Assembly: GCA_904502155.1 (NCBI GenBank)
Contig: CAJGDV010000013.1
Span: 1-18,464, forward strand
Direction of reading: 5' to 3'
DNA length: 18,464 nucleotides
DNA from: an uncultured Bacilli bacterium
GTDB lineage: Bacteria; Bacillota_I; Bacilli_A; RF39; UBA660
Shown here: piece after piece, positions 15,246-18,464 of the stretch
How positions within the stretch are numbered: the first letter of the stretch is position 1
Layout of the letters: every line of letters begins with the position of its first letter
Notes under the pieces: model-generated
Seen by the model: the letters and a program-made list of their open reading frames with translations, nothing else
The model's database searches: none
Told to the model about the DNA's origin: nothing
Position numbers and translations under genes: made by a program

Positions 15246-15963
15246 CACTTGATACTAAGTCCATATTATTTCCTAAAAACTCTTTTGTTTCATTATCAGA
15301 TATTTGATAATATAAGAAATCTTTTAATTCAGATGGAATATCTAATTCATTAATATATTCTTCTAAATAATCAAATGAATCTCTTTGTAGATATAACATT
15401 TCAGGATAAAAATCTTCTTTTAGGCATCTTAGAAAATTAACAGTTAATGCAAATTTATCAAAATTTTCATCAACCTTAGTACTTATTTTATTAAAATAAT
15501 AAGGTCCATATAAATCAGGAATAATATCATTTTCTAAATTTCCAATTTTATAATTATCAGTATCAATAGCATATAACTTGTCATCATTTACTAAAAAATT
15601 AAATAAATTTAAATCACAAATAACTATATTATTTTCATGAGCTTTTTTAACTAAATTTTCTTGCATCTTAAGATATTTAATTTTTTCATCTAAAGATGCA
15701 TTTTTAAATAAATCATTCATAGATAATCTTGTATCAATATAATCCATATAATAGCCTATTATAGCACTATTATTTGTTACAAAATCAATTGGAAAACAAA
15801 AATTATCTATTTTTAAATGTTTTAATTTATTAATTTTTTTAACTTTATTTTTAAGTGATGAATAATCTAAAAAATATTTTAAAGCATAATCTTCATATTT
15901 ATATATGGTTCCTTCAGAACCTTCTCCAATAAGCCTTATTGAATATCGTTTTGGTGCTTCCAT
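15226..15963 (-). CDS. Minimal protein-kinase-fold protein (paralog 2)
   Basis: Core kinase residues in order: LIGEGSEGTIYKY (11-23, glycine-rich loop), ALKYF (27-31; Lys29), ICDLNLFNFLV (115-125; Asp117, Asn122), AIDTDNYKI (132-140; Asp134), NKISTKVDENFDKF (158-171; Asp169 as the helix-F Asp). 245 residues, only the two-lobe core; no membrane segment or regulatory domain. It keeps all residues needed for catalysis. It ends SSEKRFIK, a tail shared with its paralogs. The ATG overlaps the stop of the gene upstream as TAATG, with AAAGG before it, so it is translated by coupling. HRD is replaced by xCD-L-N, as in atypical kinases such as RIO, Kdo or ABC1-like enzymes. Substrate unknown. Confidence 0.82.
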   Translation of the reverse strand: MEAPKRYSIRLIGEGSEGTIYKYEDYALKYFLDYSSLKNKVKKINKLKHLKIDNFCFPIDFVTNNSAIIGYYMDYIDTRLSMNDLFKNASLDEKIKYLKMQENLVKKAHENNIVICDLNLFNFLVNDDKLYAIDTDNYKIGNLENDIIPDLYGPYYFNKISTKVDENFDKFALTVNFLRCLKEDFYPEMLYLQRDSFDYLEEYINELDIPSELKDFLYYQISDNETKEFLGNNMDLVSSEKRFIK

Positions 15964-16757
15964 TATTTAACCTTTATAAATGAATCTTTACTTTTTAATT
16001 TATCCAAATTATTAAAATACTCTTTATTTTTATCTTCACTAATTAGATGAAATAAATATTCTTTTATTTCATTATCTACATCAAGTCTTGGTATATATGT
16101 ATCTTTTAAATAATCGCCTTTTAAATCACGGCTATATTTAATCATATGATAATCAAAATCTGACATTTTTTCTCTTGCAAGTATTCTTATTGCCATAAGA
16201 GCAAAATTAAATTTATCAAAATTAACTTCATTATTATCACCTATTTTATTATTAAAATATGGTTCAAATAAATCAGGTTTTATATCACTTTTTAAACCAT
16301 CTATTGCATAGTTATCAATATCAATAAATTTTAAATTATCTGTTTTATTTTCAAATAAGAAGTTAGCCATATTAAAGTCACCTAATGTTATTCCATTTTT
16401 ATGTAAAATTTTTACTTTTTCTTGTAACTGTTTTAAATAAGCAACTTTAGTTGCTAAAGATAAATGTTTATCTCTAAGTGAATGATACATATCATATTTA
16501 TAATCAACTTTTTCCATTGTATATCCTTTAGGATTTAGTCTTTTATCCAGTACAATATTATTTACTTTTACTAAAAAATCTATATTTAGATTATTAATTT
16601 TTTCTATTTTTGTAGTTTTATTTGCTGCTACAGTTGATTTTATATCATAATATTTTTTATAAATTTCACCATTATAATCATAAACAAATCCTTCGCATCC
16701 GGTAGATAATAATTCTAATTTTTTCTCCTCTTTATCAGTAATCATTATTTCTTTCAT
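15963..16757 (-). CDS. Minimal protein-kinase-fold protein (paralog 3)
   Basis: 264 residues with LLSTGCEGFVYDY (16-28), where the first Gly of the GxGxxG loop is Ser, then EIYKKYYD (31-38; Lys34 or Lys35), TLGDFNMANFLFE (124-136; Asp127, Asn132), FIDIDNYAI (144-152; Asp146), NKIG (170-173) and a DKF motif (181-183). The degenerate first glycine may weaken ATP binding but does not exclude activity, since the catalytic Asp, Asn and metal Asp are kept. It ends KDSFIKVK, matching the family tail. It is the first gene of its operon: strong SD GAGGGGG and a near-consensus promoter. It ends in a TAATG overlap with paralog 2, suggesting a fixed stoichiometry or a complex of the two. Confidence 0.82.
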   Translation of the reverse strand: MKEIMITDKEEKKLELLSTGCEGFVYDYNGEIYKKYYDIKSTVAANKTTKIEKINNLNIDFLVKVNNIVLDKRLNPKGYTMEKVDYKYDMYHSLRDKHLSLATKVAYLKQLQEKVKILHKNGITLGDFNMANFLFENKTDNLKFIDIDNYAIDGLKSDIKPDLFEPYFNNKIGDNNEVNFDKFNFALMAIRILAREKMSDFDYHMIKYSRDLKGDYLKDTYIPRLDVDNEIKEYLFHLISEDKNKEYFNNLDKLKSKDSFIKVK

Positions 16758-16784
16758 AGTTATACCCCCTCAATTAGTAGATAT

Positions 16785-16812
16785 ATTATATCATCTATTC
16801 ATTTTTTGTCAA
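16785..16812 (-). promoter_or_regulatory. SigA promoter of the paralog 3/paralog 2 operon
   Basis: TTGACA (16807-16812), 16-bp spacer, extended -10 TGATATAAT (16785-16793). Just upstream of the -35 lies a small inverted repeat CCAATTTTTGG of unknown meaning. Confidence 0.88.
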
Positions 16813-16839
16813 ATTTACACTAACCAATTTTTGGCAATT

Positions 16840-16862
16840 AAAAAACTACTTAAAAGTAGTTT
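16840..16862 (-). terminator. Intrinsic terminator of the second kinase pair
   Basis: A 9-bp stem (plus-strand AAACTACTT/AAGTAGTTT, 16843-16851 with 16854-16862; in practice 8 bp with a 4-nt loop) and a six-T tract on the minus strand. The stop codon (16861-16863) overlaps the stem. Confidence 0.8.
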
Positions 16863-17625
16863 ATTTTTTATAAAGATATTGTTTTGAACTTGATAGTTTA
16901 TCTAAAACATTATTAAAATAAACTTTATTAGGATCATTACTGATGTTATGTAATATTAATGTTTTGATATTAAGTGGAATATCTAGGTTTTTTACAAATT
17001 TTTCTAAGTCCTTTCGATAAGGATGATAATTTACAAGATCAAACTGTAAGATACTTTCATAGCATAAATATTCAAGTATTTTCATTGTAAATGAAAATTT
17101 ATCCATATTCTCATCAATAGTTTTCGATACTTTATTTCTATATAAAAAACTATATAGTGTTGGAAAAGAATCAGTTTTTAATTCTTTATAAGTAAAATTA
17201 TCAGTGTCTATTGCGACAACATCATCATTTTGATCAATTAAGAAATTTGTAAAATTTAAATCAACTAAAGTTATACCATTTTGATGGGCTACTTTTAATT
17301 GTTTTTCTAAATCTTTTAAATATTTAATTTTCTTATCTAATGTTATATTACTGTTTAGAATATTATTCAAGTTATGAAATTCATTTGTTTCAACTTTTTT
17401 CATTGTATATCCTATTGGTTTTCCATTTTCTAATGTTACTAATTTATCAGGAAATATAAATCTATCGATTTCTAATTTATTTAATAACTCAATTTTATTA
17501 ACTTTATTTAAAGTACAATTACCAATAACTTTAACAACATTTTTGTTGTCGTAGTTATAAACTATTCCTTCATAACCTTTTCCAATAGGATTTATAAAAT
17601 CATTGGTTGCTATAATTTTTTCCAT
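16861..17625 (-). CDS. Minimal protein-kinase-fold protein (paralog 4)
   Basis: 254 residues: NPIGKGYEGIVYNY (12-25), NVVKVIG (29-35; Lys32), TLVDLNFTNFLID (119-131; Asp122, Asn127), AIDTDNF (138-144; Asp140), RNKVSKTIDENMDKFSF (163-179; Asp175). All kinase core positions are intact. The C-terminus SSSKQYLYKK follows the family tail with Phe/Ile/Lys replaced by Tyr/Leu/Tyr. There is no clear SD before its ATG (only AAGAAAAAA), and the ATG overlaps the upstream stop as TAATG, so translation must depend on re-initiation from paralog 5. No domains beyond the kinase core, cytosolic. Substrate unknown. Confidence 0.82.
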   Translation of the reverse strand: MEKIIATNDFINPIGKGYEGIVYNYDNKNVVKVIGNCTLNKVNKIELLNKLEIDRFIFPDKLVTLENGKPIGYTMKKVETNEFHNLNNILNSNITLDKKIKYLKDLEKQLKVAHQNGITLVDLNFTNFLIDQNDDVVAIDTDNFTYKELKTDSFPTLYSFLYRNKVSKTIDENMDKFSFTMKILEYLCYESILQFDLVNYHPYRKDLEKFVKNLDIPLNIKTLILHNISNDPNKVYFNNVLDKLSSSKQYLYKK

Positions 17626-18392
17626 TATTTTTTCTTAATAAATGAATCTTCACTTGAAATTTCATCTAAAACTTCAGATAAACGCATATTATCATTTTTA
17701 CTATTTAATAATTCATAATAAAAATTTTTAAAATTGTTTGGTAAATCTAATTTTTCTAGTAATTCATCAAATTTATCATAGTTCTTTTTATAAAGATGCC
17801 AAGATACAATATATTCATTAGATAAAAGCATTAAACTATTTATAGCAAATGCAAATTTATCCATATTTGGATCTATTTCTTTACTAATTTTATTTAAATA
17901 ATAATAATATGTAGCACTTGGAATTAGGTCGTTTTGATATTCTCCAATCATAAAATTATCTACATCAATACCTTTGATATCATTATTATCTACTATAAAG
18001 TTTTTCATATTTAAATCTATTAATAAAACATCCTTATTATGAGCATTATTCATTAATAGTTCTATTTTTTTTAATGTTTCAATTTTGTCTTTTAATGATT
18101 TTTCTTCATCAAGTAAAATGTCTAAAGCTGTTATATCACTATTAGTTCTAGCCATTGTATATCCTCTAAATCCTTGCATATCATATACTAATTGTTCTGG
18201 CTTAATAAATCCTTCAATATTTTTTTCATTTAATAATTGTAATTTTTTTTGTTTATTTTTTAAAATATAATCTGGTGTGCCATAAAAAAACTTTTTGTAT
18301 GCTTCATTATCATTAACAGAATATACTACTGCTTCTGAACCTTCCCCAATTAATTTGTTTAATTTAATATCATTTTCGCGTTTGATTTCCAT
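17625..18392 (-). CDS. Minimal protein-kinase-fold protein (paralog 5)
   Basis: 255 residues with the cleanest kinase motifs of the set: KLIGEGSEAVVYSV (13-26), EAYKKFF (30-36; Lys33 or Lys34), LLIDLNMKNFIVD (123-135; Asp126, Asn131), GIDVDNFMIG (141-150; Asp143), LNKISKEIDPNMDKFAF (166-182; Asp178). It ends SSEDSFIKKK. I start at the ATG at 18392 because GAGGGGGG lies at the right distance. The longer in-frame start at 18425 would fall between the -35 and -10 of the promoter and cannot be transcribed from it. First gene of the operon with paralog 4. Likely a cytosolic phosphotransferase; protein or small-molecule substrate not decidable. Confidence 0.84.
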   Translation of the reverse strand: MEIKRENDIKLNKLIGEGSEAVVYSVNDNEAYKKFFYGTPDYILKNKQKKLQLLNEKNIEGFIKPEQLVYDMQGFRGYTMARTNSDITALDILLDEEKSLKDKIETLKKIELLMNNAHNKDVLLIDLNMKNFIVDNNDIKGIDVDNFMIGEYQNDLIPSATYYYYLNKISKEIDPNMDKFAFAINSLMLLSNEYIVSWHLYKKNYDKFDELLEKLDLPNNFKNFYYELLNSKNDNMRLSEVLDEISSEDSFIKKK

Positions 18393-18413
18393 GAAATCCC
18401 CCCTCGGCGTAGT

Positions 18414-18442
18414 ATTATAACACATTTGTGTGAATTTGACAA
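18414..18442 (-). promoter_or_regulatory. SigA promoter of the paralog 5/paralog 4 operon
   Basis: TTGTCA (18437-18442), 17-bp spacer, extended -10 TGTTATAAT (18414-18422). The spacer contains a short inverted repeat ACAC-ATTT-GTGT (18420-18431), a possible but unproven operator. The last 22 bases of the window show nothing further. Confidence 0.85.
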
Positions 18443-18464
18443 AATTAAATAAAGTATTATAATA

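Noticed and set aside
16823..16835. Inverted repeat CCAATTTTTGG upstream of the paralog 3 promoter as an operator
   Set aside because: Only four base pairs per arm in an A+T-rich context, and it is not repeated at the other promoters.
18393..18425. Longer start of kinase paralog 5 at 18425
   Set aside because: It falls between the -35 and -10 boxes of the promoter, and GAGGGGGG marks 18392 as the start.

Overview
The window comes from a very A+T-rich (by eye about three-quarters A+T), compactly organised bacterium. Tryptophan is read from TGG and TGA serves as a stop (end of the HAD gene), so the genetic code is standard. The cell makes peptidoglycan (MraY) and isoprenoids by the MEP pathway (IspE), and uses glycogen (GlgP). 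SD sequences follow AGGAGGTGAT, and promoters are SigA-type, many with an extended -10 (TGnTATAAT). This fits an uncultured small-genome Bacillota/Bacilli-like gut lineage (for example RF39-like) better than a true Mycoplasma. The taxonomy is inference. No mobile element, CRISPR array or rRNA is seen.

Layout: 1-8190 is all on the minus strand. In transcription order it holds an HAD hydrolase behind a leader that aligns with the core of the glmS self-cleaving ribozyme; two membrane-anchored proteins with PH-like cytoplasmic parts; MraY; a CaCA cation exchanger; glycogen phosphorylase; tRNA-Lys(UUU); an HExxH protein; and IspE. At 8377-8426 two divergent promoters share overlapping -35 boxes. 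The rightward one drives a small kinase-fold protein (8445-9206). That gene converges on a minus-strand GNAT/M20-peptidase pair at a bidirectional terminator.

The M20-GNAT pair is preceded by a consensus promoter, a 13-codon leader peptide with four Arg codons among its last five, mutually exclusive RNA helices and an intrinsic terminator, which together look like a ribosome-controlled transcription attenuator. Next come a 1073-residue secreted protein (one intact and two decayed NlpC/P60-like domains, a DUF11-like domain and four Big_2-like repeats) co-transcribed with a tail-anchored membrane protein. Last are two two-gene operons of minimal kinase-fold paralogs (15226-18392), each pair coupled by a TAATG overlap.

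The two most striking signals are non-coding: the glmS-type ribozyme in front of an HAD gene instead of glmS, and the Arg-codon leader attenuator. The five-member minimal-kinase family and the pseudoenzyme-containing NlpC protein are the most unusual proteins. Nearly every terminator hairpin contains or abuts the stop codon of its gene. There is no gene-free stretch longer than about 260 bases, and both long gaps (8191-8444 and 10977-11236) are filled by the regulatory RNAs described.
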